From Lasioglossum baleicum (taxonomy: Eukaryota > Arthropoda > Insecta > Hymenoptera > Halictidae), in NCBI RefSeq assembly GCF_051020765.1, contig NC_134939.1:16113203-16177202 (forward strand): a DNA stretch of 64,000 bases, written 5' to 3'. Position 1 is the first letter of the stretch; each line of letters begins with the position of its first letter. This document shows, one piece after another, positions 1 to 9,966 of the stretch. The position numbers and the translations under genes are program-made. The notes under the pieces are model-generated. The model searched no databases. It saw only the letters and a program-made list of their open reading frames with translations, and was not told where the DNA came from.

Positions 1-406
1 GGTAGACGCTGAATTCCTCTTCGCTCTGAATTAATCTCGGCCGGAATGCGACCCCCACACCCGGCTACCCCATTGCCCCCATGGACGCTGGACTTTCATC
101 ACGAATGGCTTCTAGGGGGGATGCAATTGTCCGCATTGCCGAGTCGATGCGCTTTCCGGCGTGCAGGTCGCGTTCGTGGAAAAATTTCCGCGACTTCCGC
201 TCGATATTGCGCCCATTCTTCGGAACTTTTCAGCCTCGACGGATGCCTCTTTGGTATCGGGGACTCTGTCCCGTATTTGCGCTAATGGTTCCAACAAATT
301 TACCATCGGGACCGCGCGGGATCGCTCGCGAATAAATTCTTTCGAATTCACCGCCGCCGCGCTATTTGTCGCGTATTTATATACTCGTCTATCAATCACC
401 GAACAC

Positions 407-594
407 CAGAGTTGGGCATTAATCGATTAAAATGTTCATCAAGATTGATCAATGTGTACGATTAAAAACGGTAATCATCGGAAATTGATCGTCAATCGTT
501 GATTAAGAAAAGGAATCATCGAAAAATTGGAGACTGATTCAATCGATTGATGAAGTTAATTGTCAATCGTTGATTAAATTTTTGCCCAACTCTG
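407..594. mobile_element. hAT-type miniature inverted-repeat element, 188 bp
   Basis: The ends are perfect 12-bp inverted repeats: CAGAGTTGGGCA at 407-418 and its complement TGCCCAACTCTG at 583-594. Beyond that the arms diverge but stay ATTAATC/GATTAA-rich. The flanking 8-mers are ccgaacac (399-406) and ccggacac (595-602), 7 of 8 identical, which fits an 8-bp target-site duplication. CAGRG-type ends with 8-bp duplications are the hallmark of the hAT superfamily. Inside is a 16-bp direct repeat, gtcaatcgttgattaa, at 491-506 and 562-577. It is far too short to code, so it would depend on a hAT transposase supplied in trans. Superfamily assignment is strong; the exact family is not recognised. 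Confidence 0.85.
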
Positions 595-645
595 CCGGAC
601 ACTGACTTATCTAGAACAAAATGATAATTATAGAATACAAGCTTC

Positions 646-661
646 CACACACACACACACA
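646..661. repeat. (CA)8 microsatellite
   Basis: A pure CA run of 16 bases lies about 50 bp beyond the hAT-type element. It is a simple sequence repeat with no sign of function. Confidence 0.9.
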
Positions 662-1942
662 GCTCGACTTTATTGTTTTATTTTGATTAGATGTAGCTAT
701 TAATACAAAATACATGTAAGTACAATGTCGTTGTGCACTTTAAACCAGAATTAGTTGTAACGGAAGGCTTGTTTAATTTACTTTAGCATCGAGTTCTCGT
801 GCGACGATAAAAATTGTCAGATTACCGATGAACACGTGTTTCCCTGTTATTATCGCGCGTTACAACAAACGTTGCCGCGGCTACCGCGAAATACACGTCG
901 GTGGCAGTTTACTCGCTTGTCGTAATGTATTAACGCAAATCGTTCGGAAATACCGCAATCTTCGGGTAAATGTTATCGAGTTCCAGTGGGCCGGTGTTTG
1001 CGTTTCGCGCGGTGTTTTCTGAGCGACGAATCGCGATGGCAAGCCGCCGCCGCGCGCCGCGCCGCGTTGTGCAACCAGATGCAATTACCATGCAAACAAC
1101 ACGTTACACGCCGGCCTGGCCGCGCTCGCTCTCGCGCCCGTTCGATTGTTATACAATATTTCGCTGAGAGAACGAAGAAACGGCTCATCGAATGTGCGAT
1201 CGCTGCAGTTCTGCAAACTGGAATCGGGGTGAAACTGCCCATTACAGTTTATCGTCCATTAGCCATTGAATTTCATTACCTATCTCTAACGAGTACACTA
1301 CGGATCTCTCTATGCAAAGTAATAATTGTTATTGTGTGCAAGAAAAGGGAAACACTTATTTAATCTCTGGGTAGCGTGCGGCTTTATTCGCATCAGGAAA
1401 TGAAGGATAGTAGCAGACACTTTGCGCGCGAGGCAAGTGTCGCAGGGCGTTTTTGAGCGGGGAAACGGCTCGGAGGCGAGAGCCTTGACAAAGTTTAAGA
1501 ATCATGGTCGGCGACGGAAGTTCTCCCATGGCAGTGAAGGGACGGAGACGACGGTGGTGCGGGCACGATTAAGCGTAAAACAGGGTAGAACCGACACTCG
1601 AGGATTCAAATCCGGGGGGGTCGAGAGCGTCCCGCGCCGGGAATCAAAATACATTTAGGATTTCCACAAAGGGAAAAAGTGGCATTATTCGTCGGCGAAC
1701 GGGCACAAAGGCATTAGCAGCATTTTGCGCCCTTAATATATTATTCCTCGGTCTCGTGGATATATATATATTTTTTTATCTCGGTTCTCGTCGAGCACCT
1801 TCCTTCTCGCCCCTTTTTTTTCTTCTTTCTCGACCGGTGTGTGCGCGCCGCACCCCTTTTGCGCCCGTCAATAGACGCGCGAGACACAAGGATCTTTTTC
1901 CCTTTGCGCTCGATCGTGATCGCGTCTTCGGCTGCGCGCGCG
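662..1942. other. gene-free stretch, no supported feature
   Basis: This is a mixed AT-rich (about 660-800) then CpG-rich (about 1000-1140) stretch. A short GC-only run of GCCGC-type units sits at 1043-1066. Open frames up to 125 codons occur on both strands but overlap each other, are arginine-rich from CpG codons and resemble no family I know. No tRNA, promoter or repeat could be supported. Confidence 0.5.
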
Positions 1943-2085
1943 ATGCAAATATGCCCCGATGCAAATCAGCCGGTATGCAAATATGGCCGAACATGTGTGT
2001 CCCGCGTGTAGGCACCGCGTCCCGTAGACCCCGTGTGTGTCTTCCCCGGACCCTTTTTCCGGCCGAAGATCATCGGTATTTGCAT
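1943..2085. promoter_or_regulatory. cluster of four POU-type octamers (ATGCAAAT)
   Basis: Three perfect ATGCAAAT octamers start at 1943, 1959 and 1975, exactly 16 bp apart, each inside a degenerate 16-bp unit. A fourth lies inverted (ATTTGCAT) at 2078-2085. ATGCAAAT is the classical binding site of POU-domain (Oct-type) transcription factors, which insects possess. The sequence shows the motif array directly; that it is an enhancer is inference. It could instead be a small degenerate minisatellite that happens to contain the octamer. No gene can be named as its target. Confidence 0.4.
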
Positions 2086-2549
2086 ATCTTGGATATTTCC
2101 TCTCATTGTTGATCGGGAGCCATTGTGCCCGCTCGATCCTCCCGTGGATCCGAGCCATTAATCCGAATATCGCTTTGAATCGAACTGCTAACGCTTGCGG
2201 CACGATTGACAGATAGCCTCGAGTGTTCCCAGGAGAATCTGCCCGGGATAGAACACCGTCTTCCGGTTTCTTCGATCTGCCGGATGCTGCTCTCGGGGTG
2301 CGATCGAACCCGAGGACTTGAATTATCGACAGTCGTGGGGTTCGCACCGCCAATCCCGGGGATGAGAAGAGGATCTCGCATCGAGTGGGTGTCCGGTTCC
2401 AACCGTTATTTATTAGCATTGTCCCCCTTATTATTCCCAGCCTGGAAAATCCTTTCAATCCGCTCTCGAATTTTTGCTTCTTCAAATCTAGGAAAATTGC
2501 TGTTAGTCGTATACTTCTTGTTTCGAGATATATTTATTGGAAAAGGATA
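2086..2549. other. gene-free stretch, no supported feature
   Basis: CpG-containing sequence of ordinary complexity separates the octamer cluster from the TTAA element. A 205-codon minus-strand frame spans 1868-2485, but it runs through the octamer array, shows no domain and is treated as a chance frame. Confidence 0.45.
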
Positions 2550-2810
2550 TTAACCCGGCGTTAGTTAAGTGGGGTCTCGCAGACCCCAGAGATTTTAGAT
2601 TGATCGTAACATTGTAACAACGCGTGACAGTTGTTAAGTATTTTTGAATAATAAAAATTTAATTTCGTGGATCTGCGTTTTTACTCTGATAAATTACAAG
2701 CCTCTTAAGCAATACCTAATCTTATATTTATGAAAAAGGTATTTATTTCTATAATACAATATATTATTTCGAGGGGTCTGTGAGACCCCACCTTACCAAC
2801 GCCGGGTTAA
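2550..2810. mobile_element. TTAA-flanked miniature element with hairpin-bearing ends (piggyBac-type), 261 bp
   Basis: TTAA occurs at 2550-2553 and 2807-2810. Between them lie 34-bp terminal inverted repeats starting CCCGGCGTT, with 4 mismatches between arms. Each arm carries its own inner hairpin: GGGGTCT-CGC-AGACCCC on the left (2571-2587) and GGGGTCT-GTG-AGACCCC on the right (2773-2789). The interior is AT-rich and non-coding. TTAA target duplication plus CCC...GGG ends is the piggyBac-superfamily signature, although Kolobok-type elements also use TTAA. It is non-autonomous. Confidence 0.85.
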
Positions 2811-4093
2811 CACTAAATGAATTCCACATAACGTTGAAATAACAAGCACATTTTTGACGATATCGTAACAATTACATTGAGTTAATTTAGTTAAAAATTA
2901 TGTTTTCACAATTATGGGCACATATTGGGATGTTCTGTCGCAAAGCGTGATTCGTCGGGAAAGAATTAATTACAGCTCACAATCGAAGAAAGTACTCGGG
3001 GATGTGTGACGCAAAAAACAAAACGGGAAAAAACGTGCATCGCGATAAAAAGATTTGGAGATTCGAATCGGCGGCCAATCATTTGTCGAGAGGTGCAGCT
3101 GTCCCCGGTCCGATAAAAGGAAGAAACAGCGAACGTGAGAAAAAAGGGCGCAGTCCTTCCCGGTTCCTTGGGCATATCAAAATTACTGGGACAATCGAGA
3201 GCGTATCGAAACGAGGACCCAGACAGAAAAAGCAAGAGAGACGGAGAAAGGGCTGTAGCGTGGAACAGAGACGGAGAGAGGGAGAGAGAGAGAGAATCGA
3301 GGATATTATTCTTCGGACGCGATCGCGCCGGAGTCGTCATTGTCTGAAACCAGTTCGCGCTGATGCCTCTTTGCATACCCACTCCTCCGTCGAATCGTAA
3401 TTATTGGTCCTCGCGCATTGATTATTAAAGAGCTTATTATAGGGTGTCCCCTTGGCCTTGATCTTCCGTCTGCGCGCATCGGGCCCGGGGAATGAAAAAA
3501 GAAAGGGCCGCTGCGCGCAGCCTGATCGCGGCGAGTGATCTGAATTGAAAATTGAGCGGGGAATTAATGAAAGTAAAAGTGACGAGTCGATTCATGACAT
3601 TACGCCCGAACCGTTTCGAACCGGTAACGGAATTAAATTAGACAGGAATACCTTTCGTCTTCGTTCTTTAAAACATCACCCTTCGAATTATACTGTTCAT
3701 CCGTCGCATGAGAACCGATATATCCTCGAGCCTGTTCCGAAACGGATTTCACGCGGACATAAAATTCGTCTTGGTTGTTTGATCGAAGAGCTACGAGATC
3801 TCCGGAATTTATTTTTCCTCGAATTTCCTCGATCTTGCCTGTCGGCTCTCTTGTTCTTTTTAATTGCTGTTTTTCCGGCTGCGTGTCCTGCGGACGGCGA
3901 ACATCTGACTCGAAGTCTTAATACAAACATTCGTCCTTATCTCCGCCGTGTCTGGTTTGAGGAGGAACATGTGTTCACCGAATATTTTTTCTTTATTTCT
4001 GGTGAATGGCTTCCCGATGTTCGGAACGCTGCCCTTCCCAAATTTGTCGGCCACATTTTTATACAGTCATGACGAAAACGAGTAAATGCAATC
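2811..4093. other. gene-free stretch, no supported feature
   Basis: An AT-rich part (2811-2990) is followed by purine-rich sequence with a short GA-rich run at 3272-3295. A 175-codon plus-strand frame at 3545-4072 has fairly ordinary amino-acid composition and a hydrophobic stretch near residues 100-112. It matches no family I recognise, has no visible splice partners, and its end lies only about 20 bp from a transposon, so I do not call it a gene. Confidence 0.4.
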
Positions 4094-4340
4094 TTAACAC
4101 ACTACCGACCGGTGATTATTGCATAATTTTGAAAAATCCATGGTACATGGCTGAACACTTTTTACTGGAACGTTCAATAGCAACAGCAATTTTCATTGTG
4201 AACTAACAAGTCACCCTCAATAAAGTCATCTAATAGTTTCATTCAAGATTGCAATGTAGAAGAAAATTTCTATGCTTTCTTTCGGTACAACACAATTATT
4301 GAAAATCCTATTAATAGGCTTGCAGTAAGTAAAGTGTTAA
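4094..4340 (+). mobile_element. TTAA-type miniature element, family 2, copy A (247 bp)
   Basis: It is bounded by TTAA at 4094-4097 and 4337-4340, with imperfect inverted ends TTAACACACTACCG and (reverse strand) TTAACACTTTACTTAC. A second copy, inverted and exactly the same length, lies at 6847-7093. By eye the two differ at about 14 of 247 positions with no length changes. The TTAA target suggests piggyBac or a similar superfamily. The interior is AT-rich and non-coding. Confidence 0.85.
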
Positions 4341-5746
4341 AATAAATTACGTAGAACCTATAAGGAATAGATAACCCTAGATACCCCTAGATCTGGAATC
4401 AAACAGTCTCAATAAGAGGCATCCAACTATGTAGAGTCAGCACGAGACGCGTCCATAGAAATCGTTTCGAGGCAGCTATCAAAGGATCGAGGAAAGCAGG
4501 AAAAATCGGAGCTGAATAGAGGATTGGAGAATAAGAAAAAAAATAAGGAGTGTTGGCGAAAGAAGGAAGTCAGAGATCCGGGGGATCAATATCAAGATTG
4601 ATTCCGTGGAAAGAGGAGAACGTTTCCGAGGGCTCCGGAGTTAAACGTTAGCAGCCACGATCCCGAATCAATGTTGAAAATCGAGTCCATGGAAAGTCGT
4701 TGCAGGTAGCTCGGACGGCGTCCATTGTCTGCCGCCCGGGAGAAGAAGCTACGTGTGCCAGCCACGGAAAGTGATACCCATTCAGGCTGTTCTTCTTCGT
4801 CCACGGGGAGTCCTGGAACTGGAAACGTGAGACGTTGCCGGCCGTAACAAAGGCGACAGGTAGAAACACTCTCGCGGATAGAAAAGCTGCGCTCCTTCGG
4901 GAAACCGGGCGATCAGATACCGTTTGCTCTCGTAAACTGAAATCATCGGGGGTGTCGGAGCAACTGGACCCGTTTCCTTTCTCGTTTAACGAGAGATCGC
5001 TCAAACTCGGACGCCTTTCGATGCGCCACGTGGCTGTTAAAATGCATCCTAATGCGTCCGAAAACTTTCGAAATTTCCCTTGTCCGGAGCAATCGACTCT
5101 GCACTCTTCGGCCACACCTTTTCGGTCCTTTCGCCATTTTCCCGCAAGTTCTACGAACTTGGATATTCTTCTTCTCGGCATCGTCTGGAATTTTTGTTAA
5201 TTTTCTGCACATTGCATCCGAGGGATGAAATACGTTCTTCGGATGAGATTACGCATTGTATAGTTGCAAAGATTATGCGAGTCTAACGGGGATCGATCAG
5301 CCGGAAACTCGTCCAGAGTTACGGGAATTTCAAGATGCACAGGCAAGATCGTGGTGCAATGCTAATCCGTGATCGTCGATCCGCAACCCCTTGCAATGAT
5401 CGGAAGACGCAGGAGCGGGACCTGACCTTGGTCGGGCCCCTTCACCTGGCCCGATAAAGGAGAGGTAACCGTGCGTGCAGGAACACACGCGTGGCCTTCT
5501 GGGTTCTTCGTACGTGTCATACGATCTATGTCTGCACACGTGAGTTATGGGTTTCTACGGTAGCTTTATCGGTCTCCGGGCCACCTCCCTTGCATTTGTA
5601 AGAGCCTCGCAATCTACATTCGCGAGGCGATCGAGGAGCATTAACTATCCTTTTAGGAACGATATCTTTTTGTCGCACGCCTCGGTCATTAACAATTTTC
5701 TTTAAAACTCGAGAAACTGACGGTTGTTCATTCTACTATAATTTAA
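4341..5746. other. gene-free stretch between the inverted TTAA copies
   Basis: The sequence has ordinary complexity and no coding or RNA gene I can support. Overlapping frames at 4648-5212 occur on both strands and are mutually exclusive; none shows a domain. Confidence 0.45.
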
Positions 5747-6142
5747 TTTTGTTACTACGTGGTTCGTCGGAATTTTTGATTCGCCACTTTCAACTCTCCA
5801 CATTTCTACTTGTACATGGATAAGTGGCAATGATTTTTGATTCTCTACTCACATCTTTCAACGCTCCTACTTATAAGCTTGGAAGAAAAACATTTCAATA
5901 CTTCACGCTACGCAGAAATAGATGGAAAGCATCGATCCAAGTGGTTTTGTTACTACGTGGTTCGTCGGAATTTTTGATTCGCCACTTTCAACTCTCCACA
6001 TTTCTATTTGTAAATGGATAAGTGGGAATAATTTTTAATTCTCTACTCGCATCTTTCAACGCTCCTACTTATAAGCTTAGAAGAAATACATTTCAATACT
6101 TCACGCTACGCAGAAATAGATGAAAACCATCGATCCAAGTGG
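5747..6142. repeat. tandem duplication, 2 x 198 bp
   Basis: Units 5747-5944 and 5945-6142 align end to end without gaps, with about 11 differences in 198 positions by eye. Each begins ttttgttactacgtgg and ends catcgatccaagtgg. Within a unit, the segments after the two TTTTTGATTC motifs look weakly alike (roughly 60-bp half-units), hinting at an older, shorter duplication. There is no coding potential. Confidence 0.9.
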
Positions 6143-6270
6143 AATTGAAGCAAAGCAGTGTCAAAGATGGCACACTCGAAAGAGCAAAAGTCACGTCTCG
6201 AATTTTCCTTGCGCGACTCCTCGAAGCACGGTAATTTCCGAACTTTCCGTGCGTTGCTACTCTCACCTTG

Positions 6271-6289
6271 TCTCTCTCTCTCTCTCTCT
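6271..6289. repeat. (TC)9 microsatellite
   Basis: A pure TC run of 19 bases sits inside a pyrimidine-rich tract reaching about 6300. Confidence 0.9.
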
Positions 6290-6556
6290 TTCTCCCCTTG
6301 CACCCCTGCCTCGGAGTCGCACACCCCCTTCGAGAACCCCGCTCCTCGATCGGGCCCCCGTTCCCCCTCGGCGGGGTGTTGAGCCGCGCGTACGCATATA
6401 TACACGTGGATATGGTAATTCACCAGCATCGCCGGTGATATGTAAATAAGTTAGATTCGAGTTTTGTTGCGGACCTGGCAGCCGGCTCGATGGGAACCAT
6501 ACCGTACCAGCCGAAAAGAAACCAGCCATCCGGAGGAGAGAGGAACGACGAAAAGA

Positions 6557-6586
6557 ACTAAGGCGCGTAAGTGTAAGCGCCTTAGT
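6557..6586. other. perfect 10-bp hairpin
   Basis: ACTAAGGCGC (6557-6566) and its exact complement GCGCCTTAGT (6577-6586) are separated by a 10-base loop. It is short and isolated, with no terminator or RNA-gene context, so function is unknown and chance is possible. Confidence 0.4.
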
Positions 6587-6846
6587 AGCCGCACACACGA
6601 TCCGGACGACCGGATCCAGATTTATTGGCCGTTCGCCGAACAGAGAGGAGAAAAGCCGGCCCCGTTCGGTGTGAACGGAAGCCGGGGATTTTACGATCTT
6701 GATTCCGAATCGGCCGGCGACCGCGTCTCATCCTTCTGCCTACTGATAACACTTACTAATTTACAACAAATTCTTTAGTTTTATTCCGGCCTCTCCACCG
6801 CCGTCTCCTCTGTTCCACGGATTTCAACTTTGAAAACCCACTGTGC

Positions 6847-7093
6847 TGAACACTTTACCTACCGGAAGCCTATTAATAGGATTTTCAATAATTGTTCTGT
6901 ACCGAAAGAAAGCATAGAAATTTTCTTCTACATTGCAATCTTGAATGAAACTATTAGATGACTTTATTGAGGGTGACTTGTTAGTTCAAAATGAAAATTG
7001 CTGTTGCTATTGAACGTTCCAGTAAAATGTGTTCAGGCATGTATCATAGAGTTTTCAAAATTATGCAATAATCATCGGTCGGTAATGTGTTAA
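6847..7093 (-). mobile_element. TTAA-type miniature element, family 2, copy B (247 bp, inverted)
   Basis: This is the reverse-complement partner of 4094-4340 with the same length and about 94% identity by eye. The right border is TTAA (7090-7093); the left border reads TGAA (6847-6850), a one-base change from TTAA. Together the two copies form an inverted pair enclosing about 2.5 kb, so the strands could pair intramolecularly. It is non-coding and non-autonomous. Confidence 0.85.
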
Positions 7094-7106
7094 AACAGTA
7101 ACAATT

Positions 7107-7135
7107 GGACTACGGATTTTTGTGCATTTATTTCT
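7107..7135 (+). mobile_element. solitary end of the AGACTGCGG-ended miniature family
   Basis: GGACTACGGATTTTTGTGCA followed by TTTATTTC matches the left end of the complete copy at 58246 (AGACTGCGGATTTTATGCA, then TTTAT) with a few changes. No matching right end is visible about 200 bp downstream, so this is a truncated copy or solo end. It starts only 14 bp from the border of the TTAA copy B. Confidence 0.45.
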
Positions 7136-9920
7136 TGAAATGATGACAACATTTTTTAAAGTGAAATGACACCTTTTTCCTGAATTTGTTGAACTTCTTT
7201 CGCGAACCATACGTGAATAAGAAAACGTAGTCACACAGGTTAACGTTGGTGGAAGTTGCAGAATATTTTTTATCGATGTTAAAACATGAAGACGGTTTCG
7301 GAAGGCGCGTCGCATCGGTGCATCTGCTAATCATAATTGTATTTGTAGATTGCGCGGGGACTGTAGTGTACGTCGGCCGTAAAACCAGTTCCAGGTTGCC
7401 ATTCGCTGATTCCAGGCTCGCACTCGGATACGCGATATTATAGTAATAACGATAGGACTTTATTGCACTCTATTACGGGGCGCTCGCGGAACCGAACGTG
7501 GATTATAAAATGGCGCAGTTAAATGGACGGAAAATGTGTAAAAAAGGCTCGCCATTAAAGTTAAACCTTCGCGCGACAGCTGAATCGGAGAAGAAGCTAC
7601 GATTTAATATCTTAATGAAACTGTAGCATGACTCGCCGATACGCGACGAGTTCGTCCTCTTGGTTAAAAATGACGAAGGATGTTGCAGAATATAATTCGA
7701 CCAGCGTTTTTGTTCAGGGATTGAATATATTGAATTGCGAGACAAAGTGGTTATCCTTCGGGGAGCTCCGATATCCAAGTCACGAAAACCATAAAAACTG
7801 TATGTACGTCGCTCCCCCATGCTGTCTTATCTATCACCAGCACATCAGCTTGTATTTTTGCCAAGGTCTGATGGATCGTTTCTGTCGTTCACCTTCGGTA
7901 CCCACTACCGGAACAATCGTGAAACGAACTTTGCCCCCACCACAGCCCGCTGTTATGCTAATTCTCAATTTTTCAGTGAAACTGGTTCGATGAGAAAGAC
8001 AGGAAACGTCACTCTCGTGACCGTTTCGAATTTCTCGCCTTTTGTGGAATCGCGAACCCTCGGAGGAAGGAATCACTCAAGCAGGACAGAAAAACACCAA
8101 AAAATTTGCAGGATCACAGTTGAGCTCGGTTCCCGCGGCAATTCTTCCTGAAACAGCCGTTCGCAATTCCTCGAATTATTATCTGGAGACTTGTCCCAGA
8201 CGTGATTCATTCAATAAAATTTGGTAATTATTTTTGGTCATCCCAAAAATCGTACAAATGCGAAGGAGAGTTCTCAGATGAAATGTTGCCCTGTGGAACA
8301 CATTTAGCACTGCGGAGAGTAAAACTGGTAAATTATTAGGATTTGGTTGGCAAAAGGGGCGGCAGGAGCGTGAAGTCGAAATATCGTATCCAGGTGTTGG
8401 GCCGGGCACGCGAGGTCGATTAAAATCTCGCTGTATCCTCCACGGAAAGTACGTTTTCGTGGGCCGGCTGGCCGGGGCCAGGGCCCGATCGATCGGCAGA
8501 TCCTGGGCCTGATTACGCGCGGGTGCGAGGTGGCAGCACCTGTTTGCGCGCCCTCGCGGGGCCCGAGAGCGAGGCCCGCGCGAGGAATTGGGCCGCGTTG
8601 CACGCACACACGCGTCTGCCCGTCACGCGTCTCTGAACAATAGCATTAATAGGCCCTGGCGAGTTATTAATTGCCGGTGCCAGCCGGATATGACTGTCTA
8701 TAGGAGCGCTCGCTGCCAGAGTGTGTCTAATACCTGTGGTATTCCGAAGTCGAGAGTTTGATTACCGAGATAATCACTGTGCCACTATAAATAATAATGG
8801 CGTCCCCGTTCTAACGAAAAATTCAAACCGTAACACACACCGGAGGCCATCTTGCGAACTTCGGCGCTCCAATCACGGCCATGTTCCGATCTTTACAAAA
8901 TTTTGCGAAACTATATAAAATGGTATTTAATATTTAACATCCTTTTTTCCTCAACATTTCCTGGAAGATTGTTAGTTAGGCGGACACGCGAGGTTCGTGA
9001 ATATTTTTCAATTTTAGTCAGATTTGCGTAATGGAGCACGCCGCGCATACATTATCTGAATTGTGTCCAGGCAAGTTAAGGCCTCCGGACTGACTTATTG
9101 CCGATGATCGAGATAGCGGTCGAACTTGAAAAGATTCGGACGCTGCAGCAACACCTTCGGGCTCGACTGACACGAGTCTCGGTCGTGGGCTCGTTCGATT
9201 CACGCCTGTTTGCTCAATGCCCACGGTCCCCTTTCATCGAAGAATCGGCTGGCACCGAGCGATCTTTATGGTCAATCTACGTGCGCGTAATTAAGACCCG
9301 CCACTGTCGGGACTGATTAATAGAGGACGGTGCGAGATAATCGAAAGGAAGTAACGAACGGAGAGCAGCTACGATGCCATCGGTACGGGCGTACCTGGTT
9401 TCGCAGGAAATTGCGTTTGTTTGGCCAGGCGAGATAATTATTTTTTTTTTCCACCTCCTCAAACTACGCTTGATATTGTGGCGAATAGGTTTCACACGAT
9501 TCTGATGAATCAATCCTGCATTTGAACAAATTATAGGAACGTCGAGGATATTTTTGTTAAATCGTGTTGAAACTAGACAGTCAATTTTTCCGAACTTTCC
9601 CGATCTCACGAGCGAACGTGAGATTCAGTCGCGAAGACAGTGGGGATAAGAATTACGGTGGTAAGAGGAAAGCATTTCATCAGGTTCCCACTATTTTCAC
9701 GTGTCCGCGGTTAATTTCCAGGCTAGTTCCCGGAGAGCGAATTTTCACCTGCGGGACAAGCTTGTCCACGTGGCTCCCCCTCGGCACTTGGAGCGAGACG
9801 CTCAAAACGGGAATGTTAAAATAATATTCCGCCGCGTTTCTGTTTTGTTCCTGCGCGCTCATGCATACGTAATACCCGCGGTTAACGATCAGTCGATTCC
9901 CTGTCGAGGAATTCCACCGC
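7136..9920. other. gene-free stretch, no supported feature
   Basis: AT-rich sequence to about 8250 is followed by CpG-rich sequence at 8400-8620. Frames of 60-142 codons exist on both strands but overlap antisense and show no domain. No tRNA, repeat or inverted element was found. Confidence 0.45.
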
Positions 9921-9966
9921 CGAACGAACGAACGAACGTACGAACGAACGAACGAACGGACGAACG
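9921..9966. repeat. (CGAA)n microsatellite, imperfect
   Basis: About eleven CGAA units, interrupted by single-base changes at 9939 and 9959. It underlies serine/arginine- or asparagine/glutamate/arginine-repeat frames in several phases on both strands, which should not be mistaken for a repeat protein. Confidence 0.9.

Larger units (their letters stand above)
6143..6846. other. gene-free stretch between duplication and second TTAA copy
   Basis: Apart from the TC tract and the 6557 hairpin this is CpG-rich unique-looking sequence. No gene or RNA could be supported. Confidence 0.45.

Noticed and set aside
1868..2485. 205-codon minus-strand frame
   Set aside because: It runs through the octamer array and has no recognisable domain or supporting splice structure.
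3545..4072. 175-codon plus-strand frame with a hydrophobic stretch
   Set aside because: The composition is plausible but no family is recognised and there is no promoter or splice evidence, so it is not called as a gene.
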